Below are positions 19,924-30,229 of a DNA stretch of 64,000 nt, one piece after another. A program made the position numbers and the translations under genes. The notes under the pieces are model-generated. The model did not search any database, was not told where the DNA came from, and saw nothing but the letters and a program-made list of their open reading frames with translations. The first letter of the stretch is position 1, and each line of letters begins with the position of its first letter. Origin of the DNA: Streptomyces sp. JB150 (GTDB taxonomy: Bacteria; Actinomycetota; Actinomycetes; Streptomycetales; Streptomycetaceae); contig NZ_CP049780.1 of the NCBI RefSeq assembly GCF_011193355.1, positions 4,229,085 through 4,293,084 on the forward strand. The letters run 5' to 3'.

Positions 19924-20958
19924 TTACGACGGCCGGCCCAGCGGCAGCCGGTACACACCGCCCGGCAGCGGCTCGACGAGCCCGTCGGCGACCAGCCCGT
20001 CCAGCGCCCGCGCCCGCTGCACCGGCTCGTGCCACACCCGGTCCAGCGCGGACTGGGGCACGGGGCCGTGGGCCTCGCGCAGCACGGCGAGCAGCTTGCC
20101 GCGGACCTGGCGGTCGGTGCCCGCGTACGTCTGGCCGCGGCGCGGCGGGCCGTCGTGCTCCGGCTTGCCCGCGAGCCGCCAGGCACACTGCGCGGCGATC
20201 GGGCAGCGGTGGCAGGCCTCGTTCCTGGCCGTGCACACCAGCGCGCCCAGCTCCATCGACGCGGCGGCCCAGCGCGCGGCGGTCCGCTCGTCCTCGGGCA
20301 GCAGCGCGCGGGCCAGCCTCCGCTCGGCGGCGGTGGTGGCGTTCGGCGGGTACCGCACCCCGGTGACCGCGCGGGCGAGGACCCGGCGCACATTGGTGTC
20401 CAGCACCGCGTGCCGCTGGCCGTACGCGAACGAGGCGACCGCGGCGGCCGTGTACTCGCCGATGCCGGGCAGGGCGAGGAGCTGCGCGTGGTCGGTCGGT
20501 ACGTCGCCGCCGTGCCGTTCCGCTATCGCGACCGCCGCGCCGTGCAGGCGCAGGGCGCGGCGCGGGTAGCCGAGCCGGCCCCAGGCGCGGACCGCCTCGC
20601 CGGGCGGCTCCTGGGCGAGGTCGGCGGGGCGCGGCCAGCGCGCCATCCACTGCTCGTAGACGGGCAGGACGCGGTTGACCGGCGTCTGCTGGAGCATGAA
20701 CTCGCTGACCATCACGCCCCACGGCCCGGCCTCGGGGCGCCGCCAGGGCAGATCGCGGGCGTGCTCGTCGAACCAGGCGATGACGGGGGCGTGCAGCTCC
20801 TCGCCGGGCACGTGGGGTGCGCCGGGTGCGCCGGACGCGCCGGGTGCGCCCGGCTGGGCGTCGGCGTCGGCGTCGGTGCCGGTGTCGGCGAGGCTGTCGT
20901 GGGCGCCGTCCGGAGAGTCGGGGATCGTGCGGTGCGGGGGCTTCGTGGGCGCAGTCAT
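19924..20958 (-). CDS. mutY: A/G-specific adenine DNA glycosylase
   Basis: Removes adenine mispaired with 8-oxoguanine. 344 residues. The first ~50 are a disordered Asp/Ala/Gly extension. The HhH-GPD core contains PWGVMVSEFMLQQTPVNRV near residue 85, the helix-hairpin-helix LPGIGEYTAAAVASFAYGQ with catalytic Asp in AVLDTNVRRVL, and a 4Fe-4S loop C-x6-C-x2-C-x5-C (CTARNEACHRCPIAAQC). The C-terminal MutT-like 8-oxoG recognition domain is replaced by a short winged-helix-like tail, so this is the short actinobacterial form. Confidence 0.95.
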   Translation of the reverse strand: MTAPTKPPHRTIPDSPDGAHDSLADTGTDADADAQPGAPGASGAPGAPHVPGEELHAPVIAWFDEHARDLPWRRPEAGPWGVMVSEFMLQQTPVNRVLPVYEQWMARWPRPADLAQEPPGEAVRAWGRLGYPRRALRLHGAAVAIAERHGGDVPTDHAQLLALPGIGEYTAAAVASFAYGQRHAVLDTNVRRVLARAVTGVRYPPNATTAAERRLARALLPEDERTAARWAAASMELGALVCTARNEACHRCPIAAQCAWRLAGKPEHDGPPRRGQTYAGTDRQVRGKLLAVLREAHGPVPQSALDRVWHEPVQRARALDGLVADGLVEPLPGGVYRLPLGRPS

Positions 20959-21301
20959 GGCCTTCCGATCCTGCCATGCCGGGGGCGGGGCACGGGGTTA
21001 CGGCGGGGCGGGGCGGGTCGGGCCGGCAATCCGTGGCCAGAGGTGCAAGGCGCGCGATCGAACGCGGGGATGGTCGCCGGGGGCGGAAGGGATCGGCGGG
21101 GCGGATCGCCGGAGTGGATCGGCGGGTGGAGGCGCGGGCGGATCGACGGGCGGATCGGCGGGGCGGTTCCCGGGCCGGTTCGGGCGTCCGGCTCCTCCAG
21201 GTGTGCGGAACAACTGGTTCCGGAATGATGATCCGGAAAAGTTGCGGCTGGAGCGGCGGGTGGCGCAAGGTAACGCACCGATCTCTCGTACAGTTTGCGC
21301 C

Positions 21302-22180
21302 GTGGGATCTCTGCGCAATCCGGTCGGGCCGCTTCCCTCCTCCATCTACTGGCGACGGAGGGCCGTCCTGCTGTCTGTGATCGTCCTGTTGGCGCTGCTG
21401 ATCACCTGGGTCGTCACCTCGGGCGGCGGCGGCGGATCCGACAACGCCGACGGTTCCAACGGCAAGAACCCGCTCCCCACGATCACCGCCGGACCGTCCG
21501 GGTCCGGACCGGCGATCAGCGAACGGCCAGGCGGGCGCGACGAGTCGGGCAGCGGAAGCTCCAGCGGTGCGGGGGACTCCGGCGGCTCCGGTGACGGTTC
21601 CGGCAGCGGGTCCGGTGACGGATCGGACGACGGGTCGGGCACCGGCACGGGGTCGGGCGGTGCCGGTGGTTCCGGCGGATCCGGTGGCTCCGGAAGCGTG
21701 GACGGCAAGCCGGGCGACTCCGGCGCCGGGGCCGTCGGCGTGGGCGCGGGCGACGCGCTGCCCGCGGGCACCTCGCTGCCCAACTGCACGCCCGGGGCGG
21801 TCACGTTGAGCGTCCGCAGTGTCCGCAACTCCTACTCGCCGGACCAGACCCCCACGTTCCGCGTCACCGCGCGGAACACCTCCGGCAGCGACTGCAAGGT
21901 CGATCTCGGCCCCAAGGGCGCGGTTCTGACGATCACTCAGGCCGACGCCGACGACCCCTACTGGTCCTCCGCCGACTGCCCGAAGGGCGCCGCCCACCTC
22001 CGCTACCTGGTCCCGGCCGGCAGCAGCATCGCGTACACCGTCACGTGGGACCGCAAGCCGAGCGCCCCCGAGTGCGCGACGCCTCCGGCGGGCTCGGCCA
22101 AGGCGGGCACCTATCTGCTGGAGGCCAGGACCGCGGGCTTCGCGAAGGTGCAGACGTCGTTCGTGCTCGACGCGGACTGA
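21302..22180 (+). CDS. Membrane-anchored secreted protein with Gly/Ser-rich stalk
   Basis: 292 residues from GTG 21302. The cytoplasmic start is basic, a membrane span lies at ~22-42 (AVLLSVIVLLALLITWVV), a long Gly/Ser/Asp-rich flexible stalk at ~45-150, then a globular extracellular domain of ~140 residues with four Cys (SLPNCTPGAV, GSDCKVDLG, SADCPKG, APECATPP), likely two disulphides, and an immunoglobulin-like strand pattern. TACAGT at 21289-21294 ends 7 nt before the GTG, so translation is probably leaderless. Function unknown; probably surface-exposed. Ends at a very strong hairpin shared with disA. Confidence 0.75.
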   Translation: MGSLRNPVGPLPSSIYWRRRAVLLSVIVLLALLITWVVTSGGGGGSDNADGSNGKNPLPTITAGPSGSGPAISERPGGRDESGSGSSSGAGDSGGSGDGSGSGSGDGSDDGSGTGTGSGGAGGSGGSGGSGSVDGKPGDSGAGAVGVGAGDALPAGTSLPNCTPGAVTLSVRSVRNSYSPDQTPTFRVTARNTSGSDCKVDLGPKGAVLTITQADADDPYWSSADCPKGAAHLRYLVPAGSSIAYTVTWDRKPSAPECATPPAGSAKAGTYLLEARTAGFAKVQTSFVLDAD

Positions 22181-22184
22181 GGCC

Positions 22185-22231
22185 GACAGCGAGAGGGCCG
22201 CACCCGGCAGGGGTGCGGCCCTCTCGCTGTC
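22185..22231. terminator. Bidirectional terminator, 21-bp perfect stem
   Basis: Arms 22185-22205 and 22211-22231 are exactly complementary with a 5-nt loop. It serves the plus-strand secreted protein gene and minus-strand disA, which converge here. Confidence 0.88.
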
Positions 22232-22246
22232 CGTGGGATCCGTCGC

Positions 22247-23371
22247 TCAGACGTACCGCTCCAGGATCGAGCTCTCCGCCAGCCGCGACAGCCCCTCCCG
22301 CACGCTGCGCGCCCGGGCCTCGCCCACGCCGTCCACGGTCTGCAGGTCGTCCACGCTCGCCGCGAGCAGCTTCTGCAGGCCGCCGAAGTGCTCCACCAGC
22401 CGGTCGATGATGGCGCCGGGCAGCCGCGGCACCTTGGCCAGCAGCCGGAAGCCGCGCGGCGACACCGCCGAGTCCAGCGACTCGGGCGAGCCGGTGTACC
22501 CCAACGCGCGGGCCACCGTCGTCAGTTCCAGCAGCTCCGCGTGGGTGAGCGCGTCCAGCTCGGACAGCGCCTCGTCGACCGTGCGCGAGCGCTTGGCGGT
22601 CGGCTCGGGCACATAGTCCCGTACGACCAGCTCCCGCTCGGGCTCCACGCCGGCGATCAACTCGTCCAGCTGGAGCGCCAGCAGGCGGCCGTCGGTGCCC
22701 AGCTCCACCACGTACTCGGCGATCTCGGTCGCGATGCGGCGCACCATCTCCAGGCGCTGGGCGACCGCGGAGACGTCCCGGACCGTCACCAGGTCCTCGA
22801 TCTCCAGCGCCGACAGCGTGCCCGCCACCTCGTCGAGGCGGAGCTTGTACCGCTCCAGGGTGGCGAGTGCCTGGTTGGCGCGGGACAGGATCGCCGCCGA
22901 GTCCTCCAGGACGCGGCGCTGGCCGTCGACGTAGAGCGCGATCAGCCGCATCGACTGCGAGACCGAGACGACGGGGAAACCGACCTGCTTGCTGACCCGG
23001 TCCGCGGTGCGGTGCCGGGTGCCGGTCTCCTCGGTCGGGATCGTCGCGTCGGGCACGAACTGCACGCCCGCCCGCAGGATCTTCGACAGGTCCGAGGAGA
23101 GCACGATGCCGCCGTCCAGCTTGCACAGCTCGCGCAGCCGGGTCGCGGTGAACTCCACGTCCAGCACGAAGCCGCCCGTGCACATCGCCTCGACGGTCTT
23201 GTCGGAGCCCAGCACGATCAGGCCGCCGGTGTTGCCGCGCAGCACCCGCTCGAGGCCGTCGCGCAGGGCCGTGCCGGGTGCCACGGCGCTCAGTGAGGCG
23301 CGCATCAGGCCATCGGCACCGGAACTCCCACCGGACTTTCCGGGAGCTGCTGCCCGGTCGTTGGCTGCCAC
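22247..23371 (-). CDS. disA: DNA integrity scanning diadenylate cyclase DisA
   Basis: Condenses two ATP to cyclic di-AMP and scans DNA for branched structures. 374 residues from GTG 23371, which has GGAGGAG ahead of it. The cyclase domain (to ~155) has [11 protein letters not shown] and [13 protein letters not shown], the RHR catalytic motif; a long helical linker follows; the C-terminus carries the HhH DNA-binding part ([31 protein letters not shown]). The usual DGA motif reads DGG here. radA lies 81 bases upstream on the same strand; the RadA-DisA pairing is conserved and the proteins are known partners. Confidence 0.95.
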   Translation of the reverse strand: MAANDRAAAPGKSGGSSGADGLMRASLSAVAPGTALRDGLERVLRGNTGGLIVLGSDKTVEAMCTGGFVLDVEFTATRLRELCKLDGGIVLSSDLSKILRAGVQFVPDATIPTEETGTRHRTADRVSKQVGFPVVSVSQSMRLIALYVDGQRRVLEDSAAILSRANQALATLERYKLRLDEVAGTLSALEIEDLVTVRDVSAVAQRLEMVRRIATEIAEYVVELGTDGRLLALQLDELIAGVEPERELVVRDYVPEPTAKRSRTVDEALSELDALTHAELLELTTVARALGYTGSPESLDSAVSPRGFRLLAKVPRLPGAIIDRLVEHFGGLQKLLAASVDDLQTVDGVGEARARSVREGLSRLAESSILERYV

Positions 23372-23452
23372 TGCACTCCTCCGGTCGCAGGTTCTGGGGC
23401 GCTCCCGTAACGCGCACTCGGTTCGTACGGACGGGCGAGACCTGGGCAAAGT

Positions 23453-24862
23453 CTACCGGCGCTCCTCCGCCTCCCGGGGGGCCTCTCGGCGACGGGAGCG
23501 GGGGAGGACCCTCAGGGCGTCCCCTATGTCGGCGACTTCCAGCACCTTCATACCGGCCGGGATCTTCCCCGGATCGCCCGGCACCAGCGCGTGCGTGAAG
23601 CCCAGACGGTGCGCCTCGGCGAGCCGGCGCTGGACCCCGGTGACCCGTCTGACCTCGCCCGCGAGGCCCACCTCGCCGATCGCGACGAGGTTCTTCGGCA
23701 GCGGGGTGTCGCTCGCGGCCGAGGCGAGGGCGAGGGCGATCGCGAGGTCGGCGGCCGGCTCGGAGAGCTTCACGCCGCCGACCGTCGCGGAGTAGATGTC
23801 CCGTTTGCCGAGGGCGCTGATCCGGCCGCGCTGCTCCAGCACGGCCAGCATCATCGACACCCGGGAGGTCTCCAGGCCGGAGGTGGTGCGCCGGGGCGAG
23901 GGGATCTGCGAGTCGACGGTCAGCGCCTGGACCTCGGCGACCAGGGGGCGGCGGCCCTCCAGGGTGACGGTCAGACAGGTGCCGGGGACCGGTTCGTCAC
24001 GACGTGTCAGGAAGAGTCCGCTCGGGTCGGCGAGGCCCACGATGCCCTCGTCGTGCAGCTCGAAGCAGCCGACCTCGTCGGTCGCGCCGTACCGGTTCTT
24101 GACGCCCCGGACCAGGCGGAGGCGGGCGTGCCGGTCGCCCTCGAAGTGCAGGACGACGTCCACCAGGTGCTCCAGCAGGCGGGGGCCGGCGATCGCGCCG
24201 TCCTTGGTGACATGGCCCACCAGGAGGGTGGACATGCCGCGCTCCTTGGAGGCCCGGATCAGCGCGCCGGCCACCTCCCGCACCTGGGCCATGCCGCCGG
24301 GCGCGCCGTCGATCTCCGGGGAGGCCACCGTCTGGACCGAGTCGACGATCAGCAGCGAGGGCTTCACCGCGTCCAGGTGGCCGAGGACGGCCGACAGGTC
24401 GGTCTCCGCGGCGAGGTACAGGTGCTCGTCCAGCGCGCCGATCCGGTCGGCGCGCAGCCTGACCTGGCTCGCCGACTCCTCGCCCGTGACGTACAGGGTC
24501 CGGTGCTCCTCGCTCGCCGACTTGGCCGCCACGTCCAGCAGCAGGGTCGACTTGCCGACGCCGGGCTCGCCCGCGAGCAGCACGACCGCGCCGGGCACCA
24601 GGCCGCCGCCGAGCACCCGGTCCAGCTCGGGCACGCCGGTGGAGCGGGCGGTGGCCTGGCGGCCGTCGACCTGGCCGATCGGCAGGGCGGAGGTGGTGAC
24701 GCGGCCCGGCGTCGTGGTCCGCACCGCGGGCGCGCCGTACTCCTCGACCGTGCCCCACGCCTGGCACTCGGGGCAGCGGCCGAGCCACTTCGCCGTCTGC
24801 CAGCCGCACTCGGTGCAGCGGTAGGACGGACGGTCCTTGGTGGTCTTCGTACGGGCAGCCAT
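23453..24862 (-). CDS. radA: DNA repair protein RadA
   Basis: RecA-like helicase that processes recombination intermediates. 469 residues: N-terminal C4 zinc finger (YRCTECGW, GRCPECQAWG), Walker A AGEPGVGKSTLLLD near residue 95, RadA-specific KNRYG near 257, and a C-terminal Lon protease-like domain (LPKNLVAIGEVGLAGEVRRV). ATG 24862 lacks a Shine-Dalgarno, but TACGGT lies exactly 7 nt upstream, so it is probably leaderless. It precedes disA on the same strand. Confidence 0.96.
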   Translation of the reverse strand: MAARTKTTKDRPSYRCTECGWQTAKWLGRCPECQAWGTVEEYGAPAVRTTTPGRVTTSALPIGQVDGRQATARSTGVPELDRVLGGGLVPGAVVLLAGEPGVGKSTLLLDVAAKSASEEHRTLYVTGEESASQVRLRADRIGALDEHLYLAAETDLSAVLGHLDAVKPSLLIVDSVQTVASPEIDGAPGGMAQVREVAGALIRASKERGMSTLLVGHVTKDGAIAGPRLLEHLVDVVLHFEGDRHARLRLVRGVKNRYGATDEVGCFELHDEGIVGLADPSGLFLTRRDEPVPGTCLTVTLEGRRPLVAEVQALTVDSQIPSPRRTTSGLETSRVSMMLAVLEQRGRISALGKRDIYSATVGGVKLSEPAADLAIALALASAASDTPLPKNLVAIGEVGLAGEVRRVTGVQRRLAEAHRLGFTHALVPGDPGKIPAGMKVLEVADIGDALRVLPRSRRREAPREAEERR

Positions 24863-25229
24863 GCACGAAACCGTAACCGGCCCCACTGACAACGCCCCAC
24901 CACCGGCCCGCCGACCACGGCCCGCCACCGGCCCGCCGACCACGCCTCGCCGCGGGTCCGCACCGTCACGGGTCCGCACCGCCCGCGCCGCCACCAGCCC
25001 ACACCGCCCGCGCCGCCACCGCCACCGGCCCGCACTTCCCGCGCCGCGTGACCGCCCCGCCGGACGGCCCGCCCCTCGCCCGCCCCTCACCCGCCCCGCA
25101 CCCGGAATCAGCCGTGATCGGCCAGGGGGCGGACGTTCCTGTCCCCGTATGAGGGATCGTTTCACCCGTACGGATTAAAAGTGCTCAAGGGGGCAGAAGG
25201 GTTCTTCCCCGGCCGCCTACGGTCGCCGG
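24863..25229. other. C-rich intergenic region between divergent radA and the BACON-protein gene
   Basis: 367 bp. Holds the radA -10 (complement at 24870-24875) and TACGGT at 25218-25223 for the plus-strand gene. A 19-base segment at 24901-24919 recurs at 24926-24944 (25-bp period). No ORF with coding character; the rest is low-complexity CCG/CAC sequence. Confidence 0.5.
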
Positions 25230-26957
25230 GTGATGAGCAGCAGCCCGGAGACCTCGACCCGCAGCCCCGCCGCGCACCGGGTGCACCGCGAGGCGCGTGA
25301 CCGCGCTGCGGCGCGCACGCTCGCGCACCGCCCGCCCGCCCGTTACGAGCCCTACCTCGACGGGCTGTTCACCTACTGCCTCTCCGTACTCTGCGACCAC
25401 GACGCCGCCACCGCCGCCCTCGGCGAGGTGCTGTCCGTCGCCGAGCGGCGCGGCCAGCGCGCCCCCGAGGCGGCCGGGGACCGCCGCGCCTGGCTGTACG
25501 CGCTGGCCCGCTGGGCCTGTCTGCGCAAGCTGGCCGAGGCCAAGCAGAAACGTCAGGCCACCCACGCGGCGGGCCGCCACAGCCCCGCGCGCCGGCGCAC
25601 CGCGCCGCCCGCCGGGCCCCCGGTTTCCGAGGAGGTCGAGGAGCGGCGCCGGCGTGAACTGGCCCTGCTCGCCTGGCCGGAGGCGGCCGGCACCACCCCG
25701 GAGCAGCGCGAGGCGCTGGAGCTGGCCGTACGCCATCACCTGGCCGCCCACGAGGTCGCCGCCGTGCTCGGCATGGACGCCGCCGCCGCGCGCGAACTGC
25801 TGGCCGCGGCCGCCTGCGAGGTGGAACGCACCCGCGCGGCCCTCGCCGTCGTGGAGAGCGGCAGCTGCCCCGGCGTCGCCCACCTCACCGGCGACCGCCG
25901 CCTCGTCCTCAGCCCGGCCGTGCGCCGGGAGCTGGTCCGGCACGTCGACGACTGTCCGCGCTGCCGCCGCGGCGCCCAGCGCGCGGTCCCCGGCCGCTGG
26001 CCCGGCGCCACCGTCACCCCCGCCGCGCTGCCCGTCCTGGAGGCGCCCCGCGCGGCCCTGCACATGGCGATGGCGCACCACCCGCGCGTGCGGGGAGCCG
26101 CCGCGCCGCGCTTCGACCGGCGCGGCTTCCCGATGGACCCCAAGGACCGCGCCGCCCGCCGCGACCGCCTGCGCGCGCGTGCCGTCACCACGACCGTCGT
26201 CGCCACCGTCGTCGCCGCCCCCGTGATCGCGCTGTGGTCCGCCTACCGGGGCGCCCCCTTCACGGGCGAGGACGACGGCCGCGGCGCCACCGCCAGCCGC
26301 GACGACGGCGCCGGTGGCCTCGGCGGCGAGGCGGCGGGCGGCGGCTACGAGAGCGCCGGCAACGCCGGCACCCGTCGCGGCGGACGCCTCGCCGGCGGCG
26401 GGACCGATGTCTCCGTCGAGGTCGTCAGCGTCGCCGGAACCGGCGAGAAGGGTGCCGGACAGCTGGAGGTCACCGCCGCCAACAGCGGCGACACCACCCT
26501 CGTCACGCTCACCGCCACCGGCCGCTCCCCGGTGCGCTGGTCCGCCTCCACGCGCGCGCCCTGGCTCTACTTCAGCCAGTCCTCGGGCACCCTGCGCCCC
26601 GGCGAGTCGGTCACCGTCAAGGTGTACGTCGACCCGCTGCGCGAGCCCTCCGGGTACTGGACCGCGCGGGTGGCCGTCTCACCGGCCGGCGCCGTCGTCA
26701 CGATCGCGGGCTACGGCACCGCGCCCGCGCCGTCCGACCCCGGTCCGGGCCCGGCGCCGAGCACGCCCGCCGGCCCGCCGCCGTCGTCCGGCCCCGGCCC
26801 GACGCCCACGCCCACCGTGCCCACTGACCCGCCGTCCAGCAGTCCGCCCCCCTCGCCCGACCCGACGCCCACGCCCGGCGCGACCACCCCGTCCGGCCCC
26901 GCCGGCACACCGCCGCCGTCCGGCGGAGGCGGCGACCCGAGCCCGGCCACGTCCTGA
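25230..26957 (+). CDS. Sigma factor-like membrane protein with BACON domain
   Basis: 575 residues (GTG 25230, leaderless from TACGGT; ATG 25233 equally possible). Residues ~40-215 resemble ECF sigma regions 2 and 4 in outline (YEPYLDGLFTYCLSVLCDHD, ELAVRHHLAAHEVAAVLGMD) but are degenerate. A Cys pair follows (HVDDCPRCRRGA, ~230-240) like a zinc-binding anti-sigma motif. A membrane span lies at ~315-335, then a Gly-rich linker, a BACON-type immunoglobulin-like domain at ~400-500 (APWLYFSQSSGTLRPGESV) and a Pro/Ser/Thr tail. It probably links an external carbohydrate- or wall-binding domain to an internal DNA-related domain. Whether the sigma part is active is unknown. Confidence 0.75.
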   Translation: MMSSSPETSTRSPAAHRVHREARDRAAARTLAHRPPARYEPYLDGLFTYCLSVLCDHDAATAALGEVLSVAERRGQRAPEAAGDRRAWLYALARWACLRKLAEAKQKRQATHAAGRHSPARRRTAPPAGPPVSEEVEERRRRELALLAWPEAAGTTPEQREALELAVRHHLAAHEVAAVLGMDAAAARELLAAAACEVERTRAALAVVESGSCPGVAHLTGDRRLVLSPAVRRELVRHVDDCPRCRRGAQRAVPGRWPGATVTPAALPVLEAPRAALHMAMAHHPRVRGAAAPRFDRRGFPMDPKDRAARRDRLRARAVTTTVVATVVAAPVIALWSAYRGAPFTGEDDGRGATASRDDGAGGLGGEAAGGGYESAGNAGTRRGGRLAGGGTDVSVEVVSVAGTGEKGAGQLEVTAANSGDTTLVTLTATGRSPVRWSASTRAPWLYFSQSSGTLRPGESVTVKVYVDPLREPSGYWTARVAVSPAGAVVTIAGYGTAPAPSDPGPGPAPSTPAGPPPSSGPGPTPTPTVPTDPPSSSPPPSPDPTPTPGATTPSGPAGTPPPSGGGGDPSPATS

Positions 26958-27049
26958 TTCGCGCCCGCGTCCGCTCCCGTCTGCTCGGGCCCGCGGGCCC
27001 GCGTGCCCGCGTCGGTCCACGGGGTCCGCGTCAGGTCACCGGGTCCGCG

Positions 27050-27946
27050 TCAGTCCACGGGGCCCGTGTCGGTCACCGGGTCCGCCGGGTGCGGTGCCAC
27101 CAGCGGCAGCCGCGAGGCCAGCCGCTGCTCGCACAGCTCGACCAGCCGGTCGTAGCCCGCCTTGCCCATCAGCTCGGTCAGCTCCGCGCGGTAGGAGACG
27201 TACACCGGCTCGCCCGCGCCGTGCGCCGAGGTCGCCGACGTGCACCACCAGTGCAGGTCGTGGCCGCCCGGACCCCAGCCCCGGCGGTCGTACTCGCCGA
27301 TCGACACCTGGAGCACCCGGGTGTCGTCGGGCCGGTCGATCCAGTCGTAGGTGCGGCGGACCGGCAGCTGCCAGCAGACGTCCGGCTTGGTCTCCAGCGG
27401 CTCGCGGCCCTCCTTCAAGGCCAGGATGTGCAGCGAGCAGCCCGCGCCGCCCGGGAAGCCCGGCCGGTTCTGGAAGATGCACGAACCCTGGTACGGGCGG
27501 GTCTGCCGGGAGCCCTCGTCGTCCTCGGAGATCCAGCCCGTCTGCGTCCCGACATCGTGGTGCTGCCAGATCTCCGGGGTGAGCCTCGCCACATGCCCGG
27601 CGACCCGCTTCTCGTCGTCCTCGTCGGAGAAGTGCGCGCCCAGCGTGCAGCAGCCGTCGTCCGCGCGGCCCGCCTGGATGCCCTGGCAGCCGCTTCCGAA
27701 GATGCAGTTCCAGCGAGAGGTCAGCCATGTCAGATCACAGCGGAAGACCTGCTCGTCGTCCGCCGGGTCGGGGAACTCCACCCACGCGCGGGCGAAATCG
27801 AGGCCCTTCTCGTCGTCCGCCGGGGCCGGAACCGGAATCGTCAGGGCGTCCTTCGATGCTGTCGCCTGCGAAGGACCCAGGACCTTTTTGTCCTTCTTGG
27901 ACTTCTTGGTCGCCTTTTCGTCCTTCGCCTTTTTCGTCTTTGGCAC
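27050..27946 (-). CDS. Conserved Cys-rich hypothetical protein with Lys-rich N-terminus
   Basis: 298 residues. The first ~22 are very Lys-rich. The core has many conserved-looking Cys: [68 protein letters not shown], and ELCEQRL. This spacing suggests a metal or iron-sulphur cluster, but I cannot name the family with confidence. GTG start preceded by TACCCT 6 nt upstream, so probably leaderless. Cytoplasmic, no membrane span. It faces the Ppx/GppA gene divergently. Confidence 0.75.
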   Translation of the reverse strand: MPKTKKAKDEKATKKSKKDKKVLGPSQATASKDALTIPVPAPADDEKGLDFARAWVEFPDPADDEQVFRCDLTWLTSRWNCIFGSGCQGIQAGRADDGCCTLGAHFSDEDDEKRVAGHVARLTPEIWQHHDVGTQTGWISEDDEGSRQTRPYQGSCIFQNRPGFPGGAGCSLHILALKEGREPLETKPDVCWQLPVRRTYDWIDRPDDTRVLQVSIGEYDRRGWGPGGHDLHWWCTSATSAHGAGEPVYVSYRAELTELMGKAGYDRLVELCEQRLASRLPLVAPHPADPVTDTGPVD

Positions 27947-28050
27947 GGGACCAGGGTAAGTCGCCGGGAGCGGCCGCCGGGACCTCCGCCGCCGGATCCG
28001 GCGCGGTACCGGGGGCGGCCGGCGGCCCGGCGCGCAGTAGCGTTCCGTAC

Positions 28051-29013
28051 ATGAGACTCGGTGTCCTCGACGTGGGATCGAACACGGTGCACCTGCTGGT
28101 GGTGGACGCGCACCCCGGTGCCCGGCCGCTGCCCGCGCACTCGCACAAGGTGGAGCTGCGCCTCGCCCAGCTTCTCGACGACAGCGGCGCCATCGGTCAC
28201 GACGGAGTCGACAAGCTGATCGCCGTGATCCACGACGCGCTCCAGGCCGCCGAGGACAAGGGCGTCGAGGAACTGCTGCCGTTCGCGACCTCCGCCGTCC
28301 GCGAGGCCGGCAACGCCGACGACGTCCTCAAGCGCGTCAAGGACGAGACCGGCGTCGAGCTCCAGGTGCTCAGCGGCGCCGAGGAGGCCCGGCTGACCTT
28401 CCTCGCCGCCCGCCGCTGGTTCGGCTGGTCGGCCGGGAAGCTGCTGGTCCTGGACATCGGCGGCGGCTCGCTGGAGATCGCCTACGGCATCGACGAGGAA
28501 CCCGACGCGGCCGTCTCCCTCCCGCTCGGCGCCGGCCGGCTCACCTCCGCGTGGCTCCCCGGTGACCCGCCCGACCCCGCCGATGTCCGCGCGCTGCGCC
28601 GCCACGCGCGCGCCCAGATCGCCCGCACGGTCGGTGAGTTCGCCCGCTTCGGCGCCCCCGACCACGTCGTCGCCACCTCGAAGACCTTCAAGCAGCTCGC
28701 CCGCATCGGCGGCGCCGCCCGCTCCGCCGACGGCCTCTACGTCCAGCGCGAGCTGAAGCGGTCCTCCCTGGAGTCCTGGGTGCCCCGCCTCGCCGCCATG
28801 ACCACCGCGGAGCGCGCCGAACTCCCCGGCGTCTCCGAGGGCCGCGCGGCCCAGCTCCTCGCCGGCGCGCTCGTCGCCGAGGGCGCGATGGACCTCTTCG
28901 GCGTGGAGACCCTGGAGATCTGCCCTTGGGCCCTCCGCGAGGGCATCATCCTGCGCCGCCTGGACCACATGCCGGGGGCCGGGGACAGGGTGACGACGGG
29001 CACGCGCGCGTAG
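28051..29013 (+). CDS. Ppx/GppA-family phosphatase
   Basis: 320-residue exopolyphosphatase/pppGpp phosphatase-like enzyme of the ASKHA fold. [20 protein letters not shown] at the start is phosphate loop 1, [15 protein letters not shown] near 91 is the conserved middle motif, and [16 protein letters not shown] near 130 is phosphate loop 2. It lacks the C-terminal HD-like half of E. coli Ppx and equals the short actinobacterial form. Start ATG 28051 lies 7 nt after TAGCGT, so probably leaderless. Substrate (polyphosphate or guanosine pentaphosphate) cannot be decided from sequence. Confidence 0.9.
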   Translation: MRLGVLDVGSNTVHLLVVDAHPGARPLPAHSHKVELRLAQLLDDSGAIGHDGVDKLIAVIHDALQAAEDKGVEELLPFATSAVREAGNADDVLKRVKDETGVELQVLSGAEEARLTFLAARRWFGWSAGKLLVLDIGGGSLEIAYGIDEEPDAAVSLPLGAGRLTSAWLPGDPPDPADVRALRRHARAQIARTVGEFARFGAPDHVVATSKTFKQLARIGGAARSADGLYVQRELKRSSLESWVPRLAAMTTAERAELPGVSEGRAAQLLAGALVAEGAMDLFGVETLEICPWALREGIILRRLDHMPGAGDRVTTGTRA

Positions 29014-29230
29014 CCCGCCGCCGGGGCGGAAGGGTGCGCAGACCGCTGCCGGGTCGGAAGGGTGCGTGGACCGCCCGGCCGGGAGGGTGCGTTGACCGCC
29101 GGGTCGGGAAGGGCGTACGCAGGCCTCCAGGAAGGGCGCGCAGGCCTCCCGGCCGGAAGGCCACGCGGGCCTCCAGGAAGGGCGCGCAGGTCTTCGGGAA
29201 GGGCACGGCGGCCTCCAGCCCGGACCGAGG
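29014..29230. repeat. Degenerate GC-rich tandem repeats, part of a 391-bp gap
   Basis: Between the phosphatase and isomerase genes about nine imperfect units of ~21-28 bp recur, each with a core like GGAAGGGTGCG or GGAAGGGCGCGCAGG; CCTCCAGGAAGGGCGCGCAGG-type units occur at about 29127 and 29171. Bases 29231-29404 hold no recognisable gene; TACCCT at 29392-29397 is the presumed promoter of the next gene. Confidence 0.65.
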
Positions 29231-29404
29231 CGTGAGTCACAGCGCGCAGGGCCGCCCCGAGTCACCGGGCCCGGAGGGGCGTGAGCCACCGGGCGAAAGC
29301 GTGCGAACCACCCCCACGCGCGTGGCTGATTGCCGTCGGTCGCGGAGGCAGCGCACCGGCCACCCGCACCCCGGTGCCCAGCGGCGCCCCGTACCCTGTC
29401 CTTC

Positions 29405-30229
29405 GTGGCAGAACCAGTGGTGCGCATCCCGGATGCGAAGGTCGCCCTGTCGACGGCCTCGGTCTATCCGGAGTCGACGGCGACGGCCTTCGAGATCGCC
29501 GCGCGCCTCGGGTACGACGGCGTCGAGGTCATGGTGTGGAACGACCCCGTCAGCCAGGACATCGAGGCACTGCGCCGGCTCAGCGACTACCACCACGTCC
29601 CGATCCTCGCCGTCCACGCCCCGTGCCTGCTCATCACCCAGCGCGTGTGGTCCACCGACCCCTGGGTCAAGCTCCAGCGCGCCCGCGCGGCCGCCGAGAA
29701 GCTCGGCGCGAGCACCGTCGTCGTCCACCCGCCGTTCCGCTGGCAGCGCCAGTACGCCCGGGACTTCGTCACCGGAATCTGGCGGATGGCGAACGAGACG
29801 GATGTGCGGTTCGCCGTCGAGAACATGTACCCCTGGCGCTACCGCGACCGCGAGATGCTGGCGTACGCCCCCGACTGGGACGTGACCAAGGACGACTACC
29901 GCCACTTCACGATCGACCTCAGCCACACGGCGACCGCCCGCACCGACGCGCTCCAGATGATCGACCGCATGGGCGACCGTCTCGGCCACATCCACCTCGC
30001 CGACGGCAACGGCTCCGCCAAGGACGAGCACCTGGTCCCCGGCCGCGGCACCCAGCCCTGCGCCGAGGTGCTGGAACGACTCGCCCACACCGGCTTCGAC
30101 GGCCACGTCGTCATCGAGGTCAACACCCGCCGCGCCATGTCCAGCGCCGAACGCGAGGCCGACCTCGCCGAGGCCCTCGCCTTCACCCGCCTCCACCTGG
30201 CCTCCGCCGCGCGGGTGCCCCGGCGATGA
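29405..30229 (+). CDS. Sugar phosphate isomerase/epimerase (AP endonuclease 2-like TIM barrel)
   Basis: 274 residues from GTG 29405; TACCCT 7 nt upstream indicates a leaderless message, and the longer frame upstream lacks support. Barrel motifs: [87 protein letters not shown]; the His, Glu and Asp are the likely metal ligands of the xylose-isomerase-like family. Substrate unknown. The stop codon overlaps the start of the TetR gene (ATGA). Confidence 0.85.
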   Translation: MAEPVVRIPDAKVALSTASVYPESTATAFEIAARLGYDGVEVMVWNDPVSQDIEALRRLSDYHHVPILAVHAPCLLITQRVWSTDPWVKLQRARAAAEKLGASTVVVHPPFRWQRQYARDFVTGIWRMANETDVRFAVENMYPWRYRDREMLAYAPDWDVTKDDYRHFTIDLSHTATARTDALQMIDRMGDRLGHIHLADGNGSAKDEHLVPGRGTQPCAEVLERLAHTGFDGHVVIEVNTRRAMSSAEREADLAEALAFTRLHLASAARVPRR

